Numbered from the stretch's first letter, positions 46,564-55,644 are shown. The stretch is DNA of 64,000 nt from Bacteroidales bacterium (GCA_016931575.1 JAFGEO010000071.1:1-64000); one strand, 5' to 3'. Made by a program: numbers and translations. Notes: generated from the sequence alone by a model not told the origin.

Positions 46564-46596
46564 GCCCCAAATAAAAAGCCCCGTTTTTAGCGGGGC
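46564..46596 (-). terminator. Rho-independent terminator of the hybrid kinase gene
   Basis: GCCCCG and CGGGGC (46578-46583 with 46591-46596) pair around a 7-base loop. The T run (46577-46571, read on the minus strand) follows on the minus side, so it serves the gene ending at 46747. Two more GC hairpins are packed beside it: GGGGCCGGCCCC at 46592-46603 and CCCGAA/TTCGGG up to 46616. These could stop trpS transcripts from the other side. Confidence 0.75.
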
Positions 46597-46746
46597 CGGC
46601 CCCGAATTGCTTCGGGTATATTGAGGAAGAACTGTTGACAGATAAAAAACAAGATTCATGCCAAAACTGATATCCACCGGCATGCTTTTCCTGCACAATT
46701 TCTACTAAACATGTAAGCAGTAACTTAATCTGGAAAGTAGGGCAGC

Positions 46747-47928
46747 TTAGGCTTTTTTAAGATGAAGCATTACTGAAGCCCCCGCTTTGGTATTGCATAT
46801 TTTGATTTTTCCCCCGAGCAAGTCGATGATTTTTTTTGCTGTGGCCAGTCCCAGACCAAAACCGTGACTGCGATGCTCCAGGTTATCCGCCTTAAAGAGT
46901 TCGAACAGGTTCGAGAGCGCCATGCCGGAAAACCCGGGACCCTGATCCTGGATATCCAGAGTGAAAAACTGGATATTATCCCTTCCCTGAACTGAAATCT
47001 CCCCATTAACCGGAGAATATTTGACGGCATTGTCCAGTACGATATGGATACACCTGGAAAGGAGTTGGGGTTCAGCCATGACAAAGATCTTTTCGTCTAT
47101 TCCGGAATAGTTAATGGTGATATTCTTCTTTTGCGAAAGTTCCACGGGAATGGCCCGTTGCAGACAGCCGGAAAACTGAGTTTTGCTGATGTTTATTTTA
47201 TTGTCTTTGGTTCTGAGTTCGGTGAGCAAGAGGGTAATTTCAGAAACATTGATCAGACGGGATACCAGGTCATTGATCGACTTTAAGTTTTTATTTTCTT
47301 CACCGCAGCCCTCTTCCAGGATCGCGGTATGCGCAAGGATCCCGTTCAGGGGAGTCCTCAACTCGTGATTAATATGGGCGATAAAATCATCTTTGGCAAA
47401 GTCCAGTGCCGAGAGTTCCTCATACATTTGAGAAAGTTTTTTATTGGCGGAGGACAGTTCCTGGTTAGTTTTTATCAGTTCCCGGGTGCGCTGTTCCACC
47501 ATTTCTTCCAGGTGAAGGTTAACCTCTTGTAATTGTTTGGTTTTAAGCCCCAGCTCAAGGTGTGTTCTGACCCTTGATACTAATTCATTCAGGTTAAACG
47601 GTTTGGTAATGTAGTCTATGGCACCCAGCTCAAATCCCTGGAGAATATCCTCCTGCTGCACTTTCGCGGTCAGGAAAATAATGGGTATATCGACAGTTTT
47701 CGGATCTGCCTTTAGGATTTTGCACACTTCAAAACCATCGATAATTGGCATGGATACATCCAGCAGTATCAGGTCCGGAATACGTTGGCTAATGAACTCC
47801 AGGGTTGATTGTCCATTGTAAACTCCTTGTATTTCAATATCATCCATCGTGCCAAGGATGTCGGTCAGAAATTCAACATTAGAAGGAATATCATCGACAA
47901 TTAGCACAAGTGATTTGGTCGACTCCAT
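46747..47928 (-). CDS. Receiver-histidine kinase hybrid (cytoplasmic)
   Basis: A 393-residue soluble signalling protein. The N-terminal receiver domain (about 5-120) has VLIVDDIPSNVEFL, the phospho-acceptor Asp in LILLDVSMP, LTAK and TKPF. A coiled coil follows (about 125-185). The HisKA domain has INHELRTPLNGIL, and the HATPase domain has NAVKYSPV, DQGPGFSG and HGFGLGLATAKKI. Receiver-first hybrids without a membrane sensor usually take phosphate from, or pass it to, another protein. The start at 47928 is preferred because the 45 codons upstream are non-conserved. It has its own terminator. The single-domain regulator at 8594 is one conceivable partner. Confidence 0.88.
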   Translation of the reverse strand: MESTKSLVLIVDDIPSNVEFLTDILGTMDDIEIQGVYNGQSTLEFISQRIPDLILLDVSMPIIDGFEVCKILKADPKTVDIPIIFLTAKVQQEDILQGFELGAIDYITKPFNLNELVSRVRTHLELGLKTKQLQEVNLHLEEMVEQRTRELIKTNQELSSANKKLSQMYEELSALDFAKDDFIAHINHELRTPLNGILAHTAILEEGCGEENKNLKSINDLVSRLINVSEITLLLTELRTKDNKINISKTQFSGCLQRAIPVELSQKKNITINYSGIDEKIFVMAEPQLLSRCIHIVLDNAVKYSPVNGEISVQGRDNIQFFTLDIQDQGPGFSGMALSNLFELFKADNLEHRSHGFGLGLATAKKIIDLLGGKIKICNTKAGASVMLHLKKA

Positions 47929-48208
47929 CGCAAATCCGGTTTTTGAGCTGATCTCTAAATTACATTTTTTACCTGTGTAATAAAAAGTGGACGCTTTATT
48001 TTTTTTACAAACCAGGGGATAGTACAATACTGGCAGCCGTATTTCAGAAGTATTATTCGGCAAGGATTAGAACAAGCTCCGGCTTCCTTTGTTAATAGAG
48101 TTAATAATCTGAAGATTTTCACCAACTGACAGTAGAAATTGAGCAGAGGAACAATCAGATTTAAAAGATTAGCAATCATAAAAAAAGCAGTCTGAAAGGA
48201 GTTGGATC

Positions 48209-48505
48209 ATGAGAAAAATTATGGTTGAAGCCGATCTTATTTCTGAGATCAGCAACGATTTAATAAACCTGATACCTCATCAGAGAGCTCATATTAATCA
48301 GCTGATGAAAAGCGGGATCATTTTTAATTATTCCCTTGCATTGGACAGAAGGAAGCTGTGGGTGATCCTTCAGGCTGCTTCTGTGGATGAAGCCAAAAAA
48401 ATTGTTCAGGCATTCCCGATCAGCAATTATGTGCAATTCAGGATTTACGACTTACTATTTCACAATTCCAATGCAAGCATACAACCCCAATTCTGGCTAA
48501 ACTAA
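48209..48505 (+). CDS. Small YciI/muconolactone-isomerase-like dimeric barrel protein
   Basis: A 98-residue protein probably folding as a ferredoxin-like dimeric alpha/beta barrel: MRKIMVEADL first strand, a helix with LIPHQRAHINQLMKSGII, strand YSLALDRRKLWVILQAAS, helix VDEAKKIVQAFPI and last strand YVQFRIYDLLFH. The layout matches YciI and muconolactone-isomerase-like proteins. Active-site residues cannot be assigned, so the function is unknown. It has an AAAGGAG ribosome-binding-like sequence 9 bases before the ATG, unusual in this phylum. The pirin gene begins 20 bases downstream, so the two are probably cotranscribed. Confidence 0.72.
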   Translation: MRKIMVEADLISEISNDLINLIPHQRAHINQLMKSGIIFNYSLALDRRKLWVILQAASVDEAKKIVQAFPISNYVQFRIYDLLFHNSNASIQPQFWLN

Positions 48506-48525
48506 AGAAAAAAGAAGGGAAGAAA

Positions 48526-49224
48526 ATGGAGATTATCAGATCGGAAGACAGAGGATTTTTTAATCACGATTGGTTGGTTACATACCATACCTTCAGCTTT
48601 GCAGGATACTATAATCCTAACCGGATAAATTTTGGGATGCTGCGGGTGTTTAACGATGACGAAATAGCGGGGCAGATGGGTTTTGACACCCATCCGCATG
48701 ATAACATGGAGATAATCACTATACCGATAGCCGGGAAATTACGACACAAGGATTCTTCCGGTGAGGGAGGGGTGCTGGAGGCCGGTGATGTGCAGGTCAT
48801 GTCGGCAGGAACCGGGATTACCCATTCTGAGAGCAATCCGGGCGATGAGACTCTGCGGTTGTTCCAGATCTGGATTTTTCCTGAAAGGATCAACCTTGCT
48901 CCCCGATACGAACAAAAGAAATTTGAAAATCCCGGGTGGAATACTATTCAACTGCTGGTTTCACCCGACTCTAAGGAAGGCAGTCTGAGAATTTTTCAGA
49001 AGGCCTTCCTTTCCCGTCTTTCGCTTCAACAGGGCAGGGGTTTCATTTATGAATCGTACCGCCCGGACAACGGGGTTTTCGTATTTCAGGTTGAAGGAGA
49101 AAGCACCCTCAATAATCAGGAGCTTCACCGACGGGACACCGTACTTCTTGATCCCATGGAATCAGTAATTATCAACGCTGTCAGTGATTCCAGCTTTATT
49201 TTTATAGAAGTGCCCATGGATTAG
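48526..49224 (+). CDS. Pirin family protein (YhaK-like)
   Basis: A 232-residue bicupin of the pirin family. The N-terminal cupin carries the metal-site residues His56 and His58 (DTHPHDNMEI) and His100 and Glu102 (GITHSESN). The sequence RSEDRGFFNHDWLVTYHTFSFAGYYNP at the start is typical of YhaK-type pirins. Some pirins are quercetin dioxygenases and some are redox-sensitive regulators; neither can be chosen from sequence. It is preceded by the small barrel protein. The pairing suggests a small metabolic or detoxification unit, which is inference. Confidence 0.9.
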   Translation: MEIIRSEDRGFFNHDWLVTYHTFSFAGYYNPNRINFGMLRVFNDDEIAGQMGFDTHPHDNMEIITIPIAGKLRHKDSSGEGGVLEAGDVQVMSAGTGITHSESNPGDETLRLFQIWIFPERINLAPRYEQKKFENPGWNTIQLLVSPDSKEGSLRIFQKAFLSRLSLQQGRGFIYESYRPDNGVFVFQVEGESTLNNQELHRRDTVLLDPMESVIINAVSDSSFIFIEVPMD

Positions 49225-49350
49225 TGCTTTTTAGTAGTTTTACAGGAGTACTTTTCCGGCCCATCGCCCCAGGGGAATACCTCCAGGAGGTTCAAGGGGG
49301 ATTTTGGATCGGCCGGCGCATTAACTTTTTTCAATTAAAGCACTAACATC

Positions 49351-50160
49351 ATGGAACAAAAAATTATGGAAACCAGGGCGTTTCTTGAAAAAGCGGGAAT
49401 AAAAAAACCTGAAATTGGGATTGTTCTCGGTACGGGTTTAGGTAAACTGGTTAAGGAAATAAGCATTGAGAAGGAGATTGATTATGAAGAAATTCCTCAC
49501 TTCCCGGTCTCAACGGTTGAATCGCATCACGGAAAGCTGATCTATGGTACCCTGGAAGGTAAAAAGATCCTGGCTATGCAGGGCAGGTTTCATTATTACG
49601 AGGGCTATAGCCTGCAGGAGGTGACTTTTCCGATCAGGGTTATGAAATTCCTGGGAGTTAAAAAACTCCTGCTCTCCAATGCTGCGGGTGCCATGAACCC
49701 TGCCTTCAAAAAAGGCTCTTTGATGCTACTGGACGACCATATAAACTTCCTGCCTGAAAATCCTTTACGAGGGGTGAACAATGATAAACTGGGACCCCGG
49801 TTCCCCGATATGAGCCAACCCTATTCCGAAGAGCTAAACGCTTTATTCGTTGAAGTTGCGGGTGAGGAGAACATCCTTCTTGAGAAAGGGATCTACGTGG
49901 CCGTAATGGGACCCAACCTGGAAACCCGCGCAGAATACAGGATGTTCCGAAACTATGCCGATGCTGTTGGTATGTCAACGGTACCAGAAGTGATTGTTGC
50001 AAACCATATGGGACTTCCCTGTGCTGCAATTTCGGTGCTAACTGACGAGTGCGACCCGGACAACCTGAAACCTACCGGTCTGGCAGAAATTCTTGCCGTT
50101 GCCGGGAAAGCAGAAGTGGATCTGATCCGCCTGTTCAGAGGGGTGATAAGAAAGCTTTAA
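49351..50160 (+). CDS. Purine nucleoside phosphorylase (second copy)
   Basis: A 269-residue homologue of the phosphorylase at 44502, with GIVLGTGLGKL, MQGRFHYYEGY, SNAAGAMNP, GPNLETRAEY and ADAVGMSTVPEVIVANH. The position of human Asn243 is again Asp (SVLTDECDPDN), and the segment after it (KPTGLAEI) has no His matching human His257. Phosphate and sugar site motifs are intact, so it should be active, perhaps with a different base or sugar preference from the first copy. It lies alone between the pirin and serB, converging on serB with 17 bases between. Confidence 0.92.
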   Translation: MEQKIMETRAFLEKAGIKKPEIGIVLGTGLGKLVKEISIEKEIDYEEIPHFPVSTVESHHGKLIYGTLEGKKILAMQGRFHYYEGYSLQEVTFPIRVMKFLGVKKLLLSNAAGAMNPAFKKGSLMLLDDHINFLPENPLRGVNNDKLGPRFPDMSQPYSEELNALFVEVAGEENILLEKGIYVAVMGPNLETRAEYRMFRNYADAVGMSTVPEVIVANHMGLPCAAISVLTDECDPDNLKPTGLAEILAVAGKAEVDLIRLFRGVIRKL

Positions 50161-50177
50161 TTCCAGGCAGGAAACGC

Positions 50178-51404
50178 CTAATATTTTCCATCGATTTCCC
50201 GGTCTCTGAATCCCATCAGGTAAAGGATTCCATCTAGGCCAATGGTCGATAGTGCATGTTTGGCATTTTCCTTGACTTTAGGTTTGGCATGGAAAGCAAT
50301 GCCGAGTCCTGCAATGTTCAGCATGGGCAGGTCATTGGCCCCGTCCCCAACGGCAATCACCTGCTCCAGATGGATGTCTTCCTTGAAGGCGAGTTTTTTC
50401 AGGAGTTCGGCCTTCATTTCTCCATCCACAATATCTCCGACATAGCGGCCGGTAAGCCTTCCGTCTTCAATTTCGAGTTCGTTGGCAAAAATATAGTCGA
50501 TCCCGAAGCGGTTCTGCAGGTACCTGCCGAAATATGTGAAACCACCGGAAAGGATAGCGGTCTTAAAGCCATATTTTTTCAGGATCCTGAATAATCGGTC
50601 GGCACCCTCAGTTACCGGAAGGTTCTCGGCAACATTCTTCATGACCGACTCATCCAGGCCCTTGAGCAGGGAAATACGTTTTTTAAAGCTTTCGCTGAAG
50701 TCGATTTCACCCCGCATGGCCGACTCGGTTATGGCGTGTACTTCATCGCCCACACCGGCCAGTCTTGCCAGTTCAACGATCACCTCAGTCTGGATAAGGG
50801 TGGAATCCATATCGAAACACACCAGCCTGCGCGTACGCCTGAAAATGTTATCGTTCTGGAAGGCAATGTCAGCCCCGATTTCTCGGGCACCATCCATAAA
50901 TTGCTGCCGCATCTGAAGCGCATCAACCGGATTTCCCCTGACGGAAAACTGGATGCAGGCTTTCCCATTGCTCCCGGTTTCGCCCAGTGGGATACGGCCT
51001 GTCAGGCGTGTTATGCTGTCGATGTTAAGTCCCTGCTTGTAGACGATCTGGCTGACTTTTGCCAGCTGCCGGGCTGATATTTTTCTTGAAATCAGGGAAA
51101 TGATATACCGGTCTTTTCCCTGAAGGTTGACCCAGGCTGTATAATTTTTCCCGGAAATAGGGGTGAACTTTGCCTGTACATTCAGCTCGTAAGCTTTGAA
51201 GAGCACATCCTTGAGAACGGGCGACGATTCAGATTCGGCAGGTAACTCAAAGAGAATACCCAGTGAAAGCTGATCGTGGATTACTGCCTGCCCGATGTCC
51301 AGGATATTCACCTTGTAGCCCGAAAGGATCTCAGTCAGGGAGGTTGTCAGGCCCGGCTTATCATCACCGTTGATATTCAACAGGATTACTTCTCTATCTT
51401 TCAT
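50178..51404 (-). CDS. serB: Phosphoserine phosphatase with N-terminal ACT domains
   Basis: The last step of serine synthesis, removing phosphate from phosphoserine. The 408-residue protein has two ACT-like regulatory regions (about 5-175; LLNINGDDKPGLTTSL and YIISLISRKISARQLAKVSQI) and a HAD phosphatase domain with nucleophile motif CFDMDSTLIQTE, AILSGGFTYFG and AVGDGANDLPML. ACT domains suggest serine feedback. The N-terminal ATG overlaps the stop of the DUF3352 gene by 4 bases. It is the last gene of a four-gene minus-strand operon. Confidence 0.95.
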   Translation of the reverse strand: MKDREVILLNINGDDKPGLTTSLTEILSGYKVNILDIGQAVIHDQLSLGILFELPAESESSPVLKDVLFKAYELNVQAKFTPISGKNYTAWVNLQGKDRYIISLISRKISARQLAKVSQIVYKQGLNIDSITRLTGRIPLGETGSNGKACIQFSVRGNPVDALQMRQQFMDGAREIGADIAFQNDNIFRRTRRLVCFDMDSTLIQTEVIVELARLAGVGDEVHAITESAMRGEIDFSESFKKRISLLKGLDESVMKNVAENLPVTEGADRLFRILKKYGFKTAILSGGFTYFGRYLQNRFGIDYIFANELEIEDGRLTGRYVGDIVDGEMKAELLKKLAFKEDIHLEQVIAVGDGANDLPMLNIAGLGIAFHAKPKVKENAKHALSTIGLDGILYLMGFRDREIDGKY

Positions 51405-53398
51405 TCCACTTGTTCTATGTTGTCACGAAATGTTTTCTTGTCAAGGACGTTTTTATCCAAATCATACAGAACCCATTCTCCTTCCCGCATACCGTCATTA
51501 TATTTTCCCTTAACACGAATATTTCCGTTAAGGTGGTACTCGTTGTATTTTCCGTTCAGAAGGCCTTTTTTCAGATCAACTTTTATGCGGACCGCCCCAT
51601 TGGGATAATTTTTAACGATTTTGGATGCATCCAGGTTATCAATTATTATTTCGGGCTCAAACCAGATGCTGTAACTGTTAATCAGGCTCTCGGGCAGTAT
51701 GGTGAATGTGTTCAGGAGGTAGCGGTCATCGTAATATGCTTTCTTGTACTCCTCAGGATTCCGGGTAAACCGGGTGTGGAATTTTGAATGCAGCAAGCCG
51801 TCCACAGCATCTAACTGGACACCCAGCCTTGGGAATGACAGGAAGTAGGGCTTATCCTCCTGGAATTCTTTCCACTTATCTTTTGAAACATACTCTTCCA
51901 GGAGAGTGAAAAGAACTGGTACATCCAGGTAAGTGTAAACGGTATTCTTTTCTTTGAATTGCTTCGAAAAGACGGCAAAATCACTTGAATTTATCAGGGT
52001 ATTATTCGCCCGGTAATCATCAATAATATTTTTCAGGGTCTGCGGGTGATTACTGAATACAACATATTTATCAATAATGGTATAGTAAGGTTTTTCAATT
52101 TTATCCAGGAGGTTACCAAAGAGGAGTTTGAACAGTCCCGGGAAGGAAATATAACGAATGGCATACCCGTGGTACTCAATACCTTTTATCTTGATGAAAT
52201 ATTTCTGATGGATCTGTTTGGCCAGGTAGTTGAGTTTCTCAGCTGGAAGAGTTGCATCCACTGCCGGCATAATAATTGCAAATTCATTCATCCTGCCAAG
52301 GTTTGAGGGCTTGGTCTGCAACAGGATGATCTCATCGTCGATCCAGCTTAGAAAGTCCTTTTTGACAGAGAGTTTTAACTTTTTTTCCAGTTTGGACTGC
52401 TGATCGAGGAACTCAGCCCGTTCCTGTTCATCGAGAATAGCGATCGATCGGTCATAAAAATCTCCGGCATCATCAAAGTGGATCTGTACCATGGAAGCAA
52501 ATCGGGAAGGGATAACGGCCCCGCTTTTCAGGGTACCCTGACCGGCTTCCACGATCGTAGTGAAAAATGAGGTGCTTTTGCTATTGACGCTGGAGTAGCC
52601 ATCCATGGAGATCTCCCCGTTGGATTTCAGATCGAACCGGAAGGCTGAATAGAGGAGATCCTCGTCCAGGTCCCTGGTCAGGTCTGATGATTTCCCCATT
52701 TCACTTTCAAGGTATTTCCCGAAATACTTATAGTTGATATACAGGTTCAGTAATCCTGTTCCCGCCACTTTCTCCCGGACATCCAGGAAATTTACATCCC
52801 TTCCCAGGGCTTTTCTGCTTTCTTCATCAATAGATGCTTCCACAAGGTTAAGATTGGTGGAAACGACACCCTTATCCAGGACAAAACTAAAAAAATACAT
52901 TTCCCCATCCTCCGTGTCAAGCACTTCGTAAATGGTTTTACCCTTATGACTGGTCTGGGTAATCCTGTAATCGCTGCCCAGGAAAGCAGACAGAAGGGTT
53001 TCGGGAGAGCGTAGTTTGGTTATCCGGCCCAGGTTAATGATATAGAGGTAGTCATTCTTTCCCGGTTCGTACTCGTGCAAGCTTATCAGTACATTTCTTT
53101 CACCCATCAGCCGGAAGAAAAGTTTATTCTCATGGAACAGTGAATCGAGGTATCTGATATCATCATCCAGTTCGGCAAGTGAAGGATTAGTTTTCAGTTT
53201 TTCCCAGGCATTGCAGGTAACAAAGGTTTCCCAGGCTGTAAAAGGTTGATCGCTTTCAATGATGAGGGAAGCGTTCGGCGGCACAAGGTAGACCGACTGG
53301 TACTTGGATTTTGGGGAGAAAAAATAGAGGTAAGCAAGGAAAATTGCTGCCGCGCAGATCACCAGCAGGATAAGAAGGTATTTCAGGAATTTTTTCAT
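51401..53398 (-). CDS. DUF3352-like envelope protein with C-terminal MORN repeats
   Basis: A 665-residue protein with an N-terminal membrane anchor (about 6-28), then a long extracytoplasmic domain resembling DUF3352 (VPPNASLIIESDQPFTAWETF; many beta strands; RFASMVQIHFDDAGDFYD). The C-terminus carries two to three MORN_2-type repeats (about 605-660: YPNGAVRIKVDLKKGLLNGKY, YHLNGNIRVKGKYNDGMREGEW, YDLDKNVLDKKTF). Neither part has a known activity, and fusion of the two is uncommon. It overlaps serB by 4 bases and follows the methyltransferase gene after 15 bases, so translation of serB is probably coupled to this gene. Confidence 0.72.
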   Translation of the reverse strand: MKKFLKYLLILLVICAAAIFLAYLYFFSPKSKYQSVYLVPPNASLIIESDQPFTAWETFVTCNAWEKLKTNPSLAELDDDIRYLDSLFHENKLFFRLMGERNVLISLHEYEPGKNDYLYIINLGRITKLRSPETLLSAFLGSDYRITQTSHKGKTIYEVLDTEDGEMYFFSFVLDKGVVSTNLNLVEASIDEESRKALGRDVNFLDVREKVAGTGLLNLYINYKYFGKYLESEMGKSSDLTRDLDEDLLYSAFRFDLKSNGEISMDGYSSVNSKSTSFFTTIVEAGQGTLKSGAVIPSRFASMVQIHFDDAGDFYDRSIAILDEQERAEFLDQQSKLEKKLKLSVKKDFLSWIDDEIILLQTKPSNLGRMNEFAIIMPAVDATLPAEKLNYLAKQIHQKYFIKIKGIEYHGYAIRYISFPGLFKLLFGNLLDKIEKPYYTIIDKYVVFSNHPQTLKNIIDDYRANNTLINSSDFAVFSKQFKEKNTVYTYLDVPVLFTLLEEYVSKDKWKEFQEDKPYFLSFPRLGVQLDAVDGLLHSKFHTRFTRNPEEYKKAYYDDRYLLNTFTILPESLINSYSIWFEPEIIIDNLDASKIVKNYPNGAVRIKVDLKKGLLNGKYNEYHLNGNIRVKGKYNDGMREGEWVLYDLDKNVLDKKTFRDNIEQVE

Positions 53399-53413
53399 GG
53401 GATATCAGGATAA

Positions 53414-54139
53414 TCAGGATTTCTTTCTTAACATTCCAAGATAATCATAATGCTCCCCCTCTGCAAGCAATATTGCTTCAAATCCATTTTTTTCCGAGAG
53501 GGATTCCAGCGTTCCGAAATCAATAAACAGCCACTTGAAGTAATCTCCGCAGACTTTCCTGAAACACATCTGGTACTGCATCTCCCCGTAATAGTTTTTG
53601 TTCAGACTTTCCCAGCAGGGTTCATCCTCCTCCTCGTAAAGAAAAGTAAGGTCTGAGGAATCAAAGATCGCATATCCACCCGGAGCCAACAGGTCGGAAA
53701 GCTGCCTGAAAAAACTTTCCAGACCTTCCAGATCACCGGCAATACCGATCCCGTTCATAAGCATAAGGATCACATCAAATTGTACTCCTGAATACTCGTA
53801 GAAGTCCTGGTTTATAATCTTTTTTATACCCCGTTCATTCATGATGTTGCAACATTGCTCCGAGATTTCCAGTGCGGTCACCTCAATTCCGGCTTCCTGC
53901 AGGGGGAGACTGTGACATCCAACACCGGCACCGACATCCAGGACTTTGCCCCGGCAATGTTCCAGGGCCAGTTTTTCCAGCTCCGGCATTTGATCTTTTG
54001 ACCGGAAGAGGTACTCAGGGAGGATTACATCATCCGCAGCGATATCAGAATGAATACGGATGGGACTTTTCTCACCCGTACGAAAATAGCTCATTGCGGC
54101 AAGGCCAAGAGCGTCTTTCTCAGGAGGCAGTGTTTGCAT
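53414..54139 (-). CDS. Class I SAM-dependent methyltransferase
   Basis: A 241-residue Rossmann-fold methyltransferase. The SAM motif I is VLDVGAGVGCHSLPL (about 67-81), the acidic motif II is VTALEISEQCC, and the motif around FDVILMLMNGIGIAGDLEGLESF suits a small-molecule enzyme. The PGGYAIFDSSD strand follows. No substrate can be assigned. It is the second gene of the minus-strand operon: the cyclase gene ends 9 bases before it and the DUF3352 gene begins 15 bases after it. Confidence 0.85.
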   Translation of the reverse strand: MQTLPPEKDALGLAAMSYFRTGEKSPIRIHSDIAADDVILPEYLFRSKDQMPELEKLALEHCRGKVLDVGAGVGCHSLPLQEAGIEVTALEISEQCCNIMNERGIKKIINQDFYEYSGVQFDVILMLMNGIGIAGDLEGLESFFRQLSDLLAPGGYAIFDSSDLTFLYEEEDEPCWESLNKNYYGEMQYQMCFRKVCGDYFKWLFIDFGTLESLSEKNGFEAILLAEGEHYDYLGMLRKKS

Positions 54140-54148
54140 AGATACAGA

Positions 54149-54793
54149 TTAGGAGGTTAATGCACAAATTCGGCTGAGTGAGGCATCGGCCCCTCTCAGG
54201 TTCAATGGGAAGCAGAATAAGGTAAAGGGAGATGATAAAGTCTGGTTTAGTCGGGTAAGGTTTTCAAGAAGGAGGATATCCTTTCTGAGAATTTTTTTGT
54301 GGATTGGGTAATGCGTGTCCTCAGGTAGATCAAAGGAGGGGGCATCGATTCCGAGTCCTTTAAGGGGTAATCCGGCAAGAAGGTCCGCCGCCTCATCGGA
54401 AAGCACAGGATAATCCCGGAAATAGGCATCTGTCCCCCATTTTTCATCTGCAGCGGTGTAGAGAAGCAGGAATTCAGGGATAGTGCCCCCGAGAACCTCT
54501 TCAATCAGACCGGCAGGGATTTCACGCGTATTGCTGCAGTCCAGGGTACAAGCCCTTCCAACGAAATGGTCCAGGGGGAACTCATCCAGGCTTTTACCTT
54601 CTTTAATCAGGTGTGAAGGGGCATCGATATGCGTACCGGTATGCGATCCGAAGGAATACTGTGTGAGACGATAGCCTTCGATCTCAATGCTTGCTTCAGT
54701 GATGAATTTAAGGGGTGGATCGCCGGGATATACCAGGGTTTCCCTTGAGACCTGGTGGCTAAGGTCAATGAGCATATTTCCCGATATTTTCAT
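54149..54793 (-). CDS. Cyclase/kynurenine-formamidase-like hydrolase
   Basis: A 214-residue member of the metal-dependent cyclase family that includes kynurenine formamidase and isatin hydrolase. The metal motif HxGTHxDxPxH is complete (His51, His55, Asp57, His61), with the upstream YPGDPP loop and a downstream GIDAPSFD. The substrate is unknown, since no tryptophan-catabolism genes are nearby. An upstream in-frame start at 54844 would overlap the divergent TfoX-like gene at 54819, so the Met at 54793 is preferred. It is the first gene of the operon ending in serB. Confidence 0.85.
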   Translation of the reverse strand: MKISGNMLIDLSHQVSRETLVYPGDPPLKFITEASIEIEGYRLTQYSFGSHTGTHIDAPSHLIKEGKSLDEFPLDHFVGRACTLDCSNTREIPAGLIEEVLGGTIPEFLLLYTAADEKWGTDAYFRDYPVLSDEAADLLAGLPLKGLGIDAPSFDLPEDTHYPIHKKILRKDILLLENLTRLNQTLSSPFTLFCFPLNLRGADASLSRICALTS

Positions 54794-54818
54794 AATTTCA
54801 CCACATTGAGCTGTAAAA

Positions 54819-55094
54819 ATGGAAAAACTTAGTGACTTACCCAATATCGGAACAGCTCTTGAAAAGAAATTAATTCAGGCTGGCATACATTCTCCCTCTG
54901 AATTAATCGCCACAGGCAGCTGCAATGCTTTTATCAGGCTTCATACAGTGGATGCCACAGCTTGCATTAATTCTCTGTATGCACTCGAAGGTGCGGTTCA
55001 GGGAATCCAATGGCATCAACTGGACAAGCTGACAAAATCCGACTTGCTCCGATTTTATCGCAGGATTCGTTCAGAACAGGAACCTATTCTGTGA
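54819..55094 (+). CDS. Stand-alone TfoX C-terminal domain protein
   Basis: A 91-residue protein matching only the C-terminal helix-hairpin-helix domain of TfoX/Sxy competence regulators: LSDLPNIGTALEKKLIQAGIHSPSEL, then GSCNAFIRL, LYALEGAVQGIQWHQL and SDLLRFYRRI. The N-terminal TfoX domain is absent and the gene has a normal start, so it is a genuine small form and not a fragment. Such forms occur in several bacteria, often of unknown role. It is divergent from the cyclase gene, with only 25 bases between starts, so the two promoters must overlap. Confidence 0.8.
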   Translation: MEKLSDLPNIGTALEKKLIQAGIHSPSELIATGSCNAFIRLHTVDATACINSLYALEGAVQGIQWHQLDKLTKSDLLRFYRRIRSEQEPIL

Positions 55095-55137
55095 TCAGAT
55101 TTTATTATTAGGATAGATTACATGATGAAAGTCGCTC

Positions 55138-55446
55138 CTACTCATCATCTTCATCAGACATATCATCTGCAATCTGCAGGTTTTCGAGACTTTCGAAATT
55201 TTGACCATCTGAATTATCCCCACTGGAGTCATCCTCTTCATCATCGGCAGGAAGCGCGCTTTTCGGCATTCTGATCAGATAATAAGTATCGTCAGTTTCC
55301 AGAGTCAAACCTGAAGCCAATTCTCCGGTTGGAGTCTGAAATGTGATCAGGTTATCATCAAATCCGTCTGGATATTCCTGTCTGATTAAGGCAAGCAGTT
55401 CATCTGATAACTGCTCAAACTTTTTTATGATTCTTTTTTTTCCCAC
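55138..55446 (-). CDS. Small acidic protein, conserved hypothetical
   Basis: A 102-residue protein with a basic start (MGKKRIIKK), a predicted helix FEQLSDELLALIRQEYPDG, then beta strands (LITFQTPTGELASGLTLETDDTYYLIRM). The C-terminal tail of about 35 residues is mostly Asp, Glu and Ser. I take it as a Bacteroidota-specific family of unknown function. The acidic tail suggests contact with a basic partner such as a nucleoprotein, which is inference. A TACATTTG element at 55506-55513 (minus strand) may be its -7 box, giving a leader of about 60 bases. Confidence 0.7.
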   Translation of the reverse strand: MGKKRIIKKFEQLSDELLALIRQEYPDGFDDNLITFQTPTGELASGLTLETDDTYYLIRMPKSALPADDEEDDSSGDNSDGQNFESLENLQIADDMSDEDDE

Positions 55447-55610
55447 TTCAATTAAGAAAAAAACAATTAAACCAAAGCACCTTTTTAAGTTGTTCTTACT
55501 GTGATCAAATGTATGTAAATTTTTTTTTCAAAAAATAGCACCAAAGGAGTAAAAATTGATGATTTTTATTACCAAAAAACATAAAATCTTCATAGTTAGT
55601 GGAATAGAAA

Positions 55611-55644
55611 GAAAAAAAACTTACATAGGAGGAAAAAAAACTTA
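55611..55644. repeat. Direct repeat GAAAAAAAACTTA, two copies 21 bp apart
   Basis: The 13-base sequence occurs at 55611-55623 and again at 55632-55644. The 21-base period is two helical turns, so both A-tracts lie on one face of the DNA and should bend it or form paired binding sites. Confidence 0.7.
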
